Shown one piece after another: positions 7,601 to 18,000 of a stretch of 20,339 bases of DNA (its first letter is position 1; every line of letters starts with the position of its first letter). The translations under genes and the position numbers were made by a program. The notes beneath the pieces were generated by a model. It was given only the letters and a program-made list of their open reading frames with translations. It was not told the origin of the DNA and made no database searches. The stretch comes from Streptomyces sp. MMG1121 (GTDB lineage: Bacteria; Actinomycetota; Actinomycetes; Streptomycetales; Streptomycetaceae): contig NZ_LGDV01000248.1 of assembly GCF_001280015.1 (NCBI RefSeq), forward strand, positions 1 to 20,339, in the 5' to 3' direction.

Positions 7601-10600
7601 TGACGGTGGTGTCAGGGATGGACACCTGTGAGACGGAGATCAGCTTGCTGCCGGGGCTGCCGCCGACGTTGTAGGCGTTGTTGGTGGAGACCGTCCAGCC
7701 GTGCGAGTCGTACTGGGTGTCGTTGACCGTCGTGCTTGAGTTCTCCGCTGTCGTCTGAGTCTGCAGCGGCCGGAGCATGGCGTCGTACAGCGTCTCGCTT
7801 GTCTTGTAGCTTCCGTTGTCCAGAAGCGTGTTGGAGGCGACAACCGACGGGGCCGACCGGGAGAGACTGTAGGTGTAGGTCATGTTCGCCGGCGCGCTGT
7901 TGGCCTTGGACTCGTTGGGCAGCCACACAGCGGTCATACGGCCGAGCCCGTCGTACGTGAGGGACGTAAGCAGGCTGGCCGCGTCCGTCTCGGCGGTGGG
8001 CCGGCCCCGGGCCGGGTCCAGAGTGTTACTGGCGATCTGGCAGTCCTTGGACGACACGGTGACCGTTGAGCAGTCCACACCGGGCGTGACCTGGGTGACG
8101 GCCGTGCTGCTGGTGGGCAGCGCACCGCTCGCGGGAGCGTAGGAGGTGAAGACGGTCTGGGCGAGGCTCTTGCCGTCCGGGGAGGTGGACTTGGGGGTAC
8201 GGGTGACCTTTGTGGCGCGGCCGTAGGAGTCGTACCTGGTGGCGGTCTCGTCCACGAATGCGGTCGCGGTCGCGCCGCTCGCGGCCGACGCCTGCTGGAC
8301 CAGGGTCGCGTCACCGATCTTGGGCAGAGCCGGACTCTGCTGGCCGTCACCGTCGTAGGCGAAGGCGTTGGTGTCGTAGGACGTGCGGGTGTCCGAGATC
8401 AGTGTGCCGCCGGGAGTCGCCCCGGCTGTCGAGCAGTCCTGGTCCGTGGTGATCGTCTCGGCAGGCAACACCAGGGTTTCCGCACTGCCGGTGAGGTAGC
8501 GGTTGTACCTGCACTTGGCGACGTTGCCGCTGTCGGCGGTCTCACCCCGGTCGTCGGCCTGGATCGGCATGCCGGCCGTCGGCTTGCCCAGCGTACGGTT
8601 GTAGAAGGTGTCCGTCTCGGTCTTGCGCCAGCCGTACGAGACCGCCTGCCGGCTCAACGACTTGGCGGTACGCACCATCTGCGCCGTGAGGTCCGGCAGA
8701 CCGCCGCGCGAACGCGAGGCCGTGGGGCCGATGACCGTGGGCACCGTGACGTCCGCCCTGCTCAGGCTTCCGGTCGCGCCGGCGTAGGTGTCGGTCTCGA
8801 ATTCCTCCCCCGCAAGCGCGTTGTCGTCCGCCACGCTGACCGCACCGTCCTGGCTGGTCAGATCGGGCACCGAGCGGCTTTTGCCTCCGGGTAGCGTGTC
8901 ACCGTTCATGCCCAGGAAGTAATACGTCTTCGTCAGCGTCTTCTGGTCGTAGACCTTCGCGCCGTTGGTGTAGTGGAAGACGGTTGGGTCACCGGTGGTG
9001 ACGTCCACCTCCGGGTAGCCCCGGAACTGACCCCACGTCCGGTTCTTTGACTTGACGACCTCGTTGTCGTCGTAATGCCAGCCTGGGTCGCCTTGGTAGG
9101 CGTAGTCCGTCTCCAGCTCGGGCTGGGTGCCGTCCTGGTAGGAATTGTGGGGATCGGTCGTGACAACCGCGGTGACCTTGTACTTGTAGAACCAGTCCAT
9201 CCACGGTGACAGCTGCCCGTACGGGGTCCAGTACACCGGGAAGCAGGACAAGGCGTTGGTGGAGGCAAATGACTTGGCCGCTGCGTCTGTGGGGTCATCA
9301 GGGTCGCTGGCCGGGGCGCTGGAACAGCTGGGCCGGTCGTAGGTGACGGTGGTCTGGGCGCCGGTTTCGCTGGTGACCGTCTGGACCCGGTCGTGGTACA
9401 TCAGCGGCATCTGCGGGATGGTGCCCACCCGGTTGGGCAGCTGCAGCGGCGGGTCGAAGTTCACAGCCGGCATGGAGGTGCTGTTCGAGGCGCCGCCCTG
9501 GGTGTCCAGACCGGTGCGCTGGATGGAGTCCAGCCACAGCGTGGGAGCGTGATCGCCACCGTCGGGGAACGACTGAGTGAAGGTGTACTTGTCGACCTGC
9601 TGGGTCGCCCCGTTCACTTGGATTTGTGTGGTGATGGAGGTCAGGCGCTCACGTGACCAGAAACTCGGGCCGTGGTTCGTGCAGTCGGAGCCCTTCGTGC
9701 AGTTGAGGTCGATGGGCACGTCCGGCCAGTAGGCGGCATTCGCCGCCGTGAACTGGTTGTCAGCGCAGGTGTTGCCTGTGGGCGTACCGGGGATGCAACG
9801 CTCGGCGGCGTCGAACTGGATCTGCTCGGGTGCGGTGCCGGAGTAGATGCTTGAGGCGGTCATGCCGTAGTCGATGCGTGAGAGGGTGCCGCCGCGGGTG
9901 TAGGCGACCGCAGTGTCCTTCATGTCCGCGCCGTAGTAGCCAGTCTCCGGGCTGTAGTACCAAGCGGTAGCGTTGCCGTGGGTGTCGACTGTGTAGTCCA
10001 GGTTGAAGCGGTAACCCAGGGTGCAGGCCGTGTCGGCGAAGGCCGTGCTGTCCGGACACGCCGAGACCCCGTCATGCGCGTGGTAGACCGGCTCGGTCCA
10101 CACGGACTTCGTCTCGTCCTTGCCCGACGTCCAGCCCGGCAGCCGGTTGAGCCCGAAGAAGGACTGCACACCGCCTTCGGTGACCTTGAAGTATTCCCCG
10201 TTCGCCGTTCCGTTAGCGGCGCCGGTCAAGTTCTCGATCTTGATCGTGGAGTCGTCGTCGACCGGGTGGAAGGTCTTGGTGCTGTCGTCATAGACGATCT
10301 CGGTGGAATTGCCGTTCAGCGACAAGGTCAGGATCTGACCCGCCCAGCACTCGTCACCATCGTTCTTCGGCGCACCCGAGGACGAGTCGTCATCACACGA
10401 CTTGTAGGTGCGCTCGATGTAGTTGTCCGTCGTGTTCCAGCCGTCACCCAGCCACGAGGACTGGTTGTTCGTCCCCTCTGTACGCGCGTCCTGGCTGGAG
10501 GAGTCGTACGACAGGTCCACCTTCGGTGCCGCTCCGCCGATGGCTGCGGGCACTGTGATCGGGTAGTCGTAGGTGAAGGAGCCGGTGTTCCCCGACGTGG

Positions 10601-11456
10601 ACCAGGAGCCGCCGGGCGACAAACTGGTGGCCGAGTAGTCACCGGCGGAGCCTGAGGCATCGGAGGTCGCGGCCATGACAAGCAACTGACCATGCGCAGC
10701 CGTTGCCGGGTGAGGGGGCACACTGACACCGGCAGCAGCGTGGGCTTCTCCGGGCACGGAGACCTGGGCGGACAGCGGGGCACCAGGGGTCGCATGCACC
10801 GGCGTCTGTGCCTGGCAACGCGTCAGCTTCGGGGTGGTCAGGGCGCAGGCGGGAAGCTGGACAAGGTGCAGCCGGGAGGCGAAGTCACCGCCGAATGCAT
10901 AGCGGAACGCGGAGTCGTCCACCCGTAGTGCGACCTTGCCACTGCCTGGACCTGTGCGCTGCAACGTGAACAGCACACCATGGACGCCAGCCGTGAGCGC
11001 GGACTTCTGGTCCAGCATCGTCACCCGCACGCGCTGCGTCGTGGTGATGGCGGCTGACGAGGCCTGCGCACTTGCTGCGGCGCTCAGCAGCACGGGCGTC
11101 TTTCCGGCCCGCACCTGAGTTGCCTTGGCACTCAGGCCTGTGACGGCTGCCGTGACGGGCAGGGTGACGGTGGCGCTGCCCGGAGCGGGAAGCTTCGCGT
11201 GTCCGCTGGGGTCGAAGCGCTTGAACGGCTTGGGAGGCGTTCCCCGCTTGGGCGTTGCCCGGGTGAAAGGGATCCGCTTATTGGGGGGTATGGCAGGGGC
11301 GGTGATGCCGTGCTTCGTCAGAGAGGAGGCCAAGGCCGCATCTGCGGGCAGTAGCCCCATTACCAAGGCGCCGACGGCAACAACTGCCGTACGACGAACA
11401 CTTCGAGCGGCCCGTATTGACCGGTCGCTGCGTCTCCACCACGTTACCCGAGCCAT
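4290..11456 (-). CDS. Secreted RHS/YD-repeat polymorphic toxin with HINT autoprocessing domain
   Basis: The start is ATG 11456, because GGAGGGGA lies nine bases upstream and an N-terminal signal follows directly: Arg-rich residues, VVAVGALVMGLL, then an Ala-rich cleavage region near residue 40. The product is about 2,388 residues. Order: signal peptide; an N-terminal beta-rich region to about 290; a SpvB/RHS-type entry region from about 293 (SFTYDYPITVP, LSYDSSSQD); many YD repeats from about 1168, e.g. YDGLGRM, YDLLGRK, YDDAGN, YDADGN; and the RHS core at about 1854-1960 (NDPHGT ... YDPTLGQFISIDP ... SDPSG). A Cys-containing linker follows (C1962, C1967, C1992, C1995). The HINT domain runs from C2120 (CSFSPDTRV) through TANHPFW to VLVHN/C2264. 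The tip is about 125 residues (2264-2388). The RHS shell is known in other systems to encapsulate and self-cleave near DPxG, and HINT domains cut at their ends, so two release steps are plausible. The tip matches no toxin family I can name. Confidence 0.9.
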   Translation of the reverse strand: MARVTWWRRSDRSIRAARSVRRTAVVAVGALVMGLLPADAALASSLTKHGITAPAIPPNKRIPFTRATPKRGTPPKPFKRFDPSGHAKLPAPGSATVTLPVTAAVTGLSAKATQVRAGKTPVLLSAAASAQASSAAITTTQRVRVTMLDQKSALTAGVHGVLFTLQRTGPGSGKVALRVDDSAFRYAFGGDFASRLHLVQLPACALTTPKLTRCQAQTPVHATPGAPLSAQVSVPGEAHAAAGVSVPPHPATAAHGQLLVMAATSDASGSAGDYSATSLSPGGSWSTSGNTGSFTYDYPITVPAAIGGAAPKVDLSYDSSSQDARTEGTNNQSSWLGDGWNTTDNYIERTYKSCDDDSSSGAPKNDGDECWAGQILTLSLNGNSTEIVYDDSTKTFHPVDDDSTIKIENLTGAANGTANGEYFKVTEGGVQSFFGLNRLPGWTSGKDETKSVWTEPVYHAHDGVSACPDSTAFADTACTLGYRFNLDYTVDTHGNATAWYYSPETGYYGADMKDTAVAYTRGGTLSRIDYGMTASSIYSGTAPEQIQFDAAERCIPGTPTGNTCADNQFTAANAAYWPDVPIDLNCTKGSDCTNHGPSFWSRERLTSITTQIQVNGATQQVDKYTFTQSFPDGGDHAPTLWLDSIQRTGLDTQGGASNSTSMPAVNFDPPLQLPNRVGTIPQMPLMYHDRVQTVTSETGAQTTVTYDRPSCSSAPASDPDDPTDAAAKSFASTNALSCFPVYWTPYGQLSPWMDWFYKYKVTAVVTTDPHNSYQDGTQPELETDYAYQGDPGWHYDDNEVVKSKNRTWGQFRGYPEVDVTTGDPTVFHYTNGAKVYDQKTLTKTYYFLGMNGDTLPGGKSRSVPDLTSQDGAVSVADDNALAGEEFETDTYAGATGSLSRADVTVPTVIGPTASRSRGGLPDLTAQMVRTAKSLSRQAVSYGWRKTETDTFYNRTLGKPTAGMPIQADDRGETADSGNVAKCRYNRYLTGSAETLVLPAETITTDQDCSTAGATPGGTLISDTRTSYDTNAFAYDGDGQQSPALPKIGDATLVQQASAASGATATAFVDETATRYDSYGRATKVTRTPKSTSPDGKSLAQTVFTSYAPASGALPTSSTAVTQVTPGVDCSTVTVSSKDCQIASNTLDPARGRPTAETDAASLLTSLTYDGLGRMTAVWLPNESKANSAPANMTYTYSLSRSAPSVVASNTLLDNGSYKTSETLYDAMLRPLQTQTTAENSSTTVNDTQYDSHGWTVSTNNAYNVGGSPGSKLISVSQVSIPDTTVTDYDGQGRADLATEEHDGKKTWTTTTAYTGDKTTVVPPKGGVATTTVVDARGQTTELDQYTTLPTISGSAATGFTTAGGTTSATMYGYNPAGQQTRVTGPDKTVWTSVYDLLGRKKSQTDPDAGGSTYGYDDAGNITSTTDAKQVELDYTYDLLGRKLTGKDKSKNNFEFASWIYDTLRIGLPTSSTRYVQDTTGRYTVATTGYTTLGKPTGTTITLPTSEAPLPSTYTTTYTYSINDQLLKTQSDPRTMGLNSELITYDRDTLGNPARTSSSIGIYADASVYTNYGEPSRITMGASTNPAWATYNYDDQTRRLTDRLVERTQAPGPTVDDTKYDGYDDFGNPTSTTDQQSETGNTVTDQQCYRYDTLDRLTDAWTANDNCAANPPTAGTVTSTAGSYWQSYSYNAIGNRHQVVDHAIGSAGTTITTTYNDGCTANCNSTGAQPHTLTATTGGTNPSSFGYDEDGNLHTRVPTTGPGQTLTWDDEGHLAQVDTGDTSPTTTKYLYDADGNQLIRRDPGQTTLFAGDTEIVVNTQASPNTLLGAVRTYSHGGSGMPIAVRSSLAGGGLKYLFNDPHGTATLAMDATTQKVARQQYTPFGQPRSSANTSTWPDPTRSYLGKPQDTSTGYTDIGARKYDPTLGQFISIDPVFEASDPQQLGGYAYAADNPVTSSDPSGLCMADQCGSGYPVAGDPKDRGYTGQRKGEPACSICNGGDQGHTHYNPDTVFPGVDVPVQWKGRDTFVRMFDRYLDVSRDTNGTLPGYFTNGENPEAAAQQLGWYALSTCYEMRTCPKTLMAKFASMSMGFGEKVEALGAGEDGRVGGSEGEASEGAGGRCSFSPDTRVLLEHGKTKKIGKVKPGDKVEAADPKTGKRQGPRTVQHVWINHDHDLIDLTIRTKDGHTATLRSTANHPFWDDTNRTWVPAGKLHHGDALNTATNAHAYVVATHTTPGAADRWNLTVQQLHTYYVLAGATPVLVHNCNTEPVSPAFEGDPYHPDEVQKRIDAGRQAWAQIPREVHNTVNGIESGRVTQRINSNGPDWFNANGNTNSPWYNATIFTGVGSPTTLTRVLVRSDGVVGYVLGHNYNNVIEYGYANLLGQYVPRP
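4668..5099 (-). other. HINT (Hedgehog/intein-type) autoprocessing domain within the RHS protein
   Basis: The domain spans residues about 2120-2263. The entry Cys is in CSFSPDTRVLLEHG. It is followed by KVKPGDKVEAADP and the TxxH block (RSTANHPFW). The exit is YYVLAGATPVLVHN-C. These are the canonical N- and C-terminal HINT blocks, and the entry Cys, the block-B His and the terminal His-Asn are all present, so autocatalytic cleavage is expected. In polymorphic toxins such pretoxin-HINT modules free the tip. Confidence 0.88.
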
Positions 11457-11600
11457 GATGCGCGTTCCCCTCCGCCAGCGCCTCGCACACACAAGCACTC
11501 TTAGGCCTGGGCAGTTTGAGGGCACGTCAGAGCAGGGGCACACGTCGATCACTCCCCCGCAAGGCTGCACGCTAAGCCACCAAGCAAGCAAAGAAGGTAA

Positions 11601-11606
11601 AGTATA
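11601..11606 (-). promoter_or_regulatory. Possible -10 box of the RHS toxin gene
   Basis: Reading the minus strand, the sequence is TATACT, identical to good sigma-70/HrdB -10 sequences and located in the most A/T-rich part of the intergenic region. The hexamer 17 bases upstream (AATTCC) does not resemble TTGACA, so the call is weak. Confidence 0.25.
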
Positions 11607-11868
11607 TTCCGAGAATAAGTAAAGGAATTACTTTTGATGGAACGGAATTGCGCATTCCATAGTCAGGAATAGGCCACACCCCACCCGACGGCAACCAATT
11701 GGCTACTCAATTGGAGATACGCCTCGAAGTCGCAGGCCCACCCCGAGCGCCTCGACCCGCTCCGTCTCTCGATTTCTCAGCCACGCACCAGGCGCGACGC
11801 CGTAAAAATCACCATCTGAGGGTGCCGTCCTCGTCTCGAACTTTCCAGGGCAAGACATGATGAAGTGG

Positions 11869-11900
11869 ACATTCGGATAGCAAGAATGAACATGCGGATA
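11869..11900 (+). repeat. Near-identical 11-bp direct repeats, 21 bp apart
   Basis: ACATTCGGATA (11869-11879) and ACATGCGGATA (11890-11900) differ at one base. The start-to-start distance is 21 bp, about two helical turns, so both would face the same side of the helix. This suggests tandem binding of one regulator. Confidence 0.45.
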
Positions 11901-11962
11901 CGTCAAAAATGAGCCATCCGCGTGCGCTCATCGGTCGATTGTCGATGGATCCAACCGTTCCT

Positions 11963-11977
11963 TGCATTCAGAATGCA
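11963..11977. promoter_or_regulatory. 15-bp palindrome, candidate operator
   Basis: TGCATTC-A-GAATGCA is a perfect inverted repeat with a single central base, lying 58 bp before the plus-strand start at 12035. The size and symmetry fit a dimeric repressor or activator site. No regulator gene is in the window. Confidence 0.45.
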
Positions 11978-12034
11978 CAGCGGTGCGGGCCCAGGGGGGT
12001 ACCGCCTGAGACCTGCGAAGGATCCCGAACCTCG

Positions 12035-15000
12035 ATGCCTGCCTTCCGCATACCTATACGTGCGTCCAGACGCCCGGTGTCCAGACCCGTTGCCGCCCTC
12101 GTGGTCGCCGCGCTAGCCACAGGGGCGCTGACGGCCACGGTGCCTGCCCATGCTGCGTCCCGCACCCCGGCCCACTCATCCCGAGCGAAGCCGCACAGCA
12201 CAAACTCCCAGCCAGCCGCCTCGCAGCTGAACTCCCTGGAGTCGGCGTCGGCCCGAGCCAAAGCCACCGGCGAACCGGTGACCATCGATCAGCTCACCGA
12301 CACGGGAACAGTGGTGGTAGCCAACCCGGACGGCACTTTTACCCGTACGGACTCCTCGATGCCGCAACGCACCCTCCAGGACGGGAAGTGGGTGCCGATC
12401 GACACCACGCTGGCGCGGCAGTCGGACGGGACCTTGGCACCCAAGGCCGCCGTCACGGACGTGGCGTTCTCCGGCGGCGGCTCCGGTGCACTGGTCACGA
12501 TGCGCAGCGGCCAGGACAAGCTGGGATTCTCCTGGCCGAGTGCCCTGCCCACACCAGTGGTGTCCGGTGACACCGCCACCTACCCTGATGTGCTGCCCCA
12601 GGTCGACCTCCAGCTGACCGCGGACGCCTCCGGATACTCCTCGGTCCTCGTGATCAAATCCGCCAAGGCGGCGGCCGATGCACGGCTGCGGCACCTGGCG
12701 CTCAACACCACATCGACCGGCATCATGCTCGCCGCCACGCGCGACGGCGGCGCACAGGCCACGGACAAACACACCGGCAGGACGGTGTTCCACAGCGATA
12801 CCGCCCTGATGTGGGACAGCGCCAGCCAGAAAGCCGCCGGCGCACCCCTGGTTCGCACCACGACCGTGTCGTCAGCCCGAGCCGAACACCGGGCGGCGGC
12901 CAAGGTCGGCACGCACCGCGCCCAGGTACGCGTGAGCCTCAAACCCGGCAAGCAACTGCTGGAGGTGGCCGAAAAACTGCTCTCTTCCAAGACCACCACC
13001 TACCCGGTCTACATCGACCCCGAGTGGAGCGGCCGACCGTCCCAGCTGGACTGGGCACGGATCTCCGACAACGGGTGGAACGTCTATAATTCGACGTCCA
13101 CCTCAGGTGCCACCAACGCCCGCGAGGGATGGGACAACTCTTCCCCCGGCAACGGCGAACGAGCACGCACGTACTACCAGATGAACACCAGCGGCATCAA
13201 AGGCGCTGTGGTCACCCACGCCTCGCTGTACGTGAAGCAGCTCTCCGCCGCTTCCTGCTCCGACACCCCGGCCGCCGTCTACGGCACCGACCGCCCCGCC
13301 GGGTGGAGTTCGTCCTCGCTGTACTGGGGCCACGAGCCCGGCGGGCGCACCGGCGCGCTGGGCACGAACCCGAAGAGCCACGAGGCCGGGACCTGCCCGG
13401 TGACCGACGGCGCCAATTCCTGGGTCAGCCCGCCGTCGCTCGAATTCGACGTGACCTCACGCGCGCAGAGCGCGGCGGCCGGTGGCTGGAAGAACATGAC
13501 GCTGATGGTCCAGTCCCCCGACATGAACGACGCCACCCAGTGGAAGCAGCTCGCCTTCGGCGGCGGCGCCACCATGTCGGTCACCTACAGCTACCGGCCC
13601 AAGCTCAAGAACGGCTCCGGCACTCCGGCCATCAAGCCGTCCACAGTGAGCATGGGCAAGACGATGACCACCACGCACACCCCGACGCTGTCCGCGCGCG
13701 CGGTCGACCCCGACCTGGCCGGCGGCAGCGAGCTGGTACGCATCGAGTACAACGTCTACAACTCCTCGGGAACGCTGGTGCACCAGGGTTTCGGCCCCGG
13801 CGCGGATGCGAAGAAGCGTGCCCGGTACAACACCAACGGCAGTGACTGGACCACGCCGGGCCTGCCGGACGGTACATACACCTGGAAGGCCACGGCACAG
13901 AACGCGGCCGGCTACTGGGCCGGAACCGGCTCCGGCATCTGGACGAAGACACAGACCTTCACTGTCGACACCACCGCTCCACCGGCCCCAACGGTGACAT
14001 CAAGTCAGTTCCCTGCCAAACAGATCGGCTCTGCCTTCGGCGACAAGGGCACCTTCACACTCAGCAACAACCATACCAACAACATCACCGGGTACCTGTT
14101 CTCCCTGGACGGCACGCTCGGCAACACGGTGTACAGCAGCAGCGTCACCCACTGGACCACAAGCACGAAGATCACGCCGGGCAAGGCGTACTACGCCACC
14201 TCCGACAACGCCTCCGGCACCGGCACCTCGGTCATCAACGGCAGTGCCTCGCCCGCCTTCGCTCCTGAAACAGCGGGCCCGCACACGCTGTACGCCAAGG
14301 CCGTGGACCAGGCCGGCTCGACGTCTCTCACCCAGACGCCCTACGCCTTCTACGCCGGCACCAGCACCCCCACGTACGCCTACGGCGACAAGATGGTCAC
14401 CGGCTGGACCGCGACCAACGCGGACAGCACGACGACTGCCGTGCCCGCAGGGACGACCACCACCAAGGGTGGTCAGCTGATCAGCCAGGCCGACGGCAAC
14501 GGCTATGAGTTCGCCGACGGCTACCAGGCGTTTCTCGGCAACAAGAGCAGCACCTCGAAGGTCGTCTCCGGTGATAGCGTCACGTTCGGCTTCGACGTCC
14601 CGAAGGACGGCCCCTGGAGTTTCGGGGTCAACCTGACCAAGGCCAAGGACTACGGCATCTACCGGCTGGTCCTGGACGCAGGAAAACCCACCCAGGCGAC
14701 GCTGATCAGCGGCTTCGACGCCTACAGCTCCTACGTCACCACCCAGTTCCTCAATCTCGGTTCACCGAAGGACTCCGCCAGCCACCTGCTCACCCTCAAA
14801 CAGGGCGCGCACACCCTGACCCTCACCCTGACCGGCAAGAACCCCAGCTCCTCGGGATTCCAGGCCGGCGTCGACGTGCTGCGGCTCGCACCGGCGCTCA
14901 CCTGCGCGATCAACACCACCAGCAGCTGCCTGAACAACACCGCCACCAGCACCTTCACCACCACGACCAGCTCAGCCGACGCCGACGGTTCCGGCAACAG

Positions 15001-18000
15001 CATCAACTCCGCCGATCTGACGGGCACCTCGGGCTGGAAGAGCGGCATGGCAGTCACCGTGGACGGCGCCACCGTCACGCTGCCGAGGTTCGGCACCGGC
15101 ACCTACGACAACATGCTCGCCTCCGGACAGACCCTCACCCTCCCGGGCAGCGGCGTGGTGAACACCGGTGACTCGGTGGTCTTCCTCGCCTTCGCCACCG
15201 GTGGTGCGGCAAAGGGGGCCACCGGCACCATAACCTACGCCAAGAACAACTGCCTGGACCCCGATGGCAACCCCGCCGACCAGCCGTACCAGCTGGACAC
15301 CGTGCCGGACTGGATCAGCGGGCCTCCCGCCGCGGCCTCGCTGACCCTGATCCACGAGAACCACAAGGACAACACCCAGACCAGCCCTAGCGCCGGCCCG
15401 AAGGTCTACGCCGTCAGTGTCCCGCTCCAATGCCCCGGCTCCATCATCAGCAGCATCTCCCTTCCCCTGTTCACCAACGGTGTCCAGACCGGCCAGCCCT
15501 CCCTGCACATCCTCGGCCTCGGCATACGCCCGATGACCGTCACCGGCAGCGGATCGAGCGCCCAGCACTGGGTCGGCACCTGGTCCTCCGTCCAGGACAC
15601 CGCCAAGGTGCAGCAGTCCGACGGCAGCACCGCGACCGTCAGCGGGAAGACGCTCCGCATCCCGGCACACGTCAGCATCGGCACCGGTGACGGCAACGGC
15701 GTCCGCGTCCACCTGTCCAACGCCCTGGGCACCGCCCCGGTGACCTTCGACGCGGCTTCCGTCGCCGCGCAGGACACCACCGCGGGCGGCGCCACAGCGG
15801 CCGCGGCGCCGACCTCGCTGGCCTTCGGCGGCAATGCCTCCGTCACCATCCCGGCGGGCGGCGACGTCACCAGCGACCCGGTGACACTGGCCGTCCCGCA
15901 GCAGGCCACCTTGCTGGTCAGCGTGCAGGTGCACGGCTCAGTGTCCGCCATGCCCGGCCACGCCATGGCCCAGACACCCGTGTGGGCCAGCAGCGACACG
16001 GCCAACCGCACGGGTGACACCGCGGCGAGCAACTTCACACAGACGACGTACACCGGACTGCCGTACCTGGCCGCTATCGACGTCACCACAGCCACCACCG
16101 CCCCCACCGGCTCCCTCGTCCTCTACGGCGACCAAAACGTCAACGCCGACACCGCGAGCGACAACGGCCAGCCCGACGGCCGGCACCACCTCAGCGACGC
16201 CATTACCGACGCCATCGTCAACGACTCCAACGGGGACGACTCCGTCGACTACGGCATCCTCAACGCGGGTACCAGCAGCGCCAGCCTGAACAACAACCTG
16301 CTGCCGCAGGGCACCTACAGCGACTCCCCTCTCAACGCGATCAACCCCCTGGACCGCAACGTCCTGGCCCAGGGCAACGTGCGGACCGTCCTCGTGTCCA
16401 CCGGCGCCGCCGACCTGCTCAACTGCACCAGCGATGCCAACACCTGTGCCACGAACGTCGAGAACGGACTCGCCGCGCTCAACAGCGAACTAAGCGCGTA
16501 CTACACCGACGACGGGCAGAGCTACGTCAACGGGCAGCCGGTCACGCAGAACTCCAACCTCACCGTCTACCTCACCACCATCCCGCCGTTCACCGCCGCC
16601 CACCCCGGCACCGCCACCCAGGAAGCCGCACGCGAACTGGTCAACGGCTACCTGCTCGACAGCTTCCCGACGCAGGTCATCGACTTCGCGGCGGCGGTCT
16701 CCACGGACGGCACGGACACCTCGCCGACCGTGAAAGCGGCCGACCTCTCCGCCGGCAACCCCTCCAACGCGTACTACGCCGACCTCGCCGGCCTGTACCT
16801 GAAGGACACCAGCACCCAGGTCGTCGGCATCGCACCGAACGTGATCGTCCCGCTCGCCACCGGCAGCGACACCCCCGACGACGAATGGGAACTGTCCGCG
16901 GACGGCACGGACCAACGCGGGGACAACCCGTTCACCGCGGTCGGTGGAACGACCTTCAACGCGGCCGGACCCAACGCGGCAAACGCGCCCGCCGCCGCCA
17001 CGTCCTTCGACGGCAGCACCGGATTCCTGGAGAGCGACCACACCGCCGTCAACACCCTCGCCGACTACACCGTCTCCGCATGGGTCAAACTCGATTCGCC
17101 AACCGGCCCCGCCACCGCCATCTGCGAGGGAACCAGCCAGCACCAGGCGTTCTACCTCGGCTACGACAACAGCAACAAGGGCTGGATGTTCCAGACCACG
17201 ACCACCAACGACGACAGCGCCGCCTTCCCCACCGCGGAGGGAGACGCCGGCACCGGGGCCCTGGGCACCTGGACACACCTCCTGGTCACCTATACCGCCC
17301 CCGTCGACGGAGACGACACCACCGGCGTGATGTCGATCTACCAGAACGGCACCCTGATGGGCACCGCCACCAACCCCACCCCGCAGTACGACTCCTCCAT
17401 GCCCCTGGCCATCGGCGGCTGCATCAACAGTCCCGACGCGACCACGCCCTACAACGCCTTCCCCGGCTCCGTCTCCGACGTCCAGGTCTACCCCTACGCC
17501 ATGGCGGCAAGCGATGCGAGCGCGGGCAGCGTGACCGTGCCGTCCGGCTGGGACAACGGCATGCCCGAGGACGAGTGGAAACTCGCCACCGACGGCGCCG
17601 ACACCGCCTCCCTCAACGCGCTCACCCCGTCCGGCAGCGTCACGTTCAACACCGACGCACCCAGCGGACGGTCCGGCAGTGCCGCGTTCGACGGCAGCAC
17701 CGGATTCCTCAAGAGCAAGCAGAGCGCGGTGAACACGCTCGGCGACTACACCGTATCCGCCTGGGTCAAGATCAACTCGGCACTCGGCACCACCGCCATC
17801 TGCCAGGGCACCACACAACACCAGGCCTTCTACCTCTCCTACGACAAACCCAGCGCCGCCTGGATGTTCCAGACCACCACCACCAACGACGAGAACTCCG
17901 ACTTCCCGACAGCCGAAGGTGACCCCAACTCCGCACCCGTCGGCACCTGGACCCACCTCGTCGCCGCCTTCCGGGCGCCCGTCCCCGGAACATCCGGCAC

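Larger units (their letters stand above)
11457..12034. promoter_or_regulatory. Divergent regulatory region between the two secreted giants
   Basis: About 580 bp with no convincing gene; 11580-11700 is clearly A/T-rich for this genome. Structures seen: AAGTAA/TTACTT around a 5-base loop (11617-11633); GGAAT-TGCGC-ATTCC (11644-11658); a direct repeat ACATtCGGATA / ACATgCGGATA at 11869-11879 and 11890-11900 (21 bp apart); and a 15-bp palindrome TGCATTC-A-GAATGCA (11963-11977). On the minus strand TATACT (11606-11601) is a good -10 for the RHS gene, but no matching -35 is present, and it would leave a leader of about 140 bases. For the plus-strand gene, GAAGGA (12017-12022) precedes ATG 12035 by 12 bases, which is longer than usual spacing. 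Confidence 0.5.

Noticed and set aside
6522..7631. 369-codon plus-strand frame opposite the RHS gene
   Set aside because: Low-complexity Val/Gly/Arg translation antisense to clear YD repeats.
5100..11400. DNA-level tandem repeat array in the RHS gene
   Set aside because: The periodicity is protein-level YD repeats with divergent DNA, not a recent DNA repeat or CRISPR.
11457..11591. Upstream start (11591) for the RHS toxin
   Set aside because: It would add 45 residues before a good ribosome binding site and a typical signal peptide starting at ATG 11456.
11703..11906. 67-codon minus-strand frame in the divergent region
   Set aside because: Composition and sequence are unlike a protein; no ribosome binding site was seen, and it covers the direct repeats and intergenic DNA.
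11909..12034. Upstream start (11909) for the LamG protein
   Set aside because: It would bury the signal peptide 42 residues inside the protein and translate the palindrome; ATG 12035 fits better.
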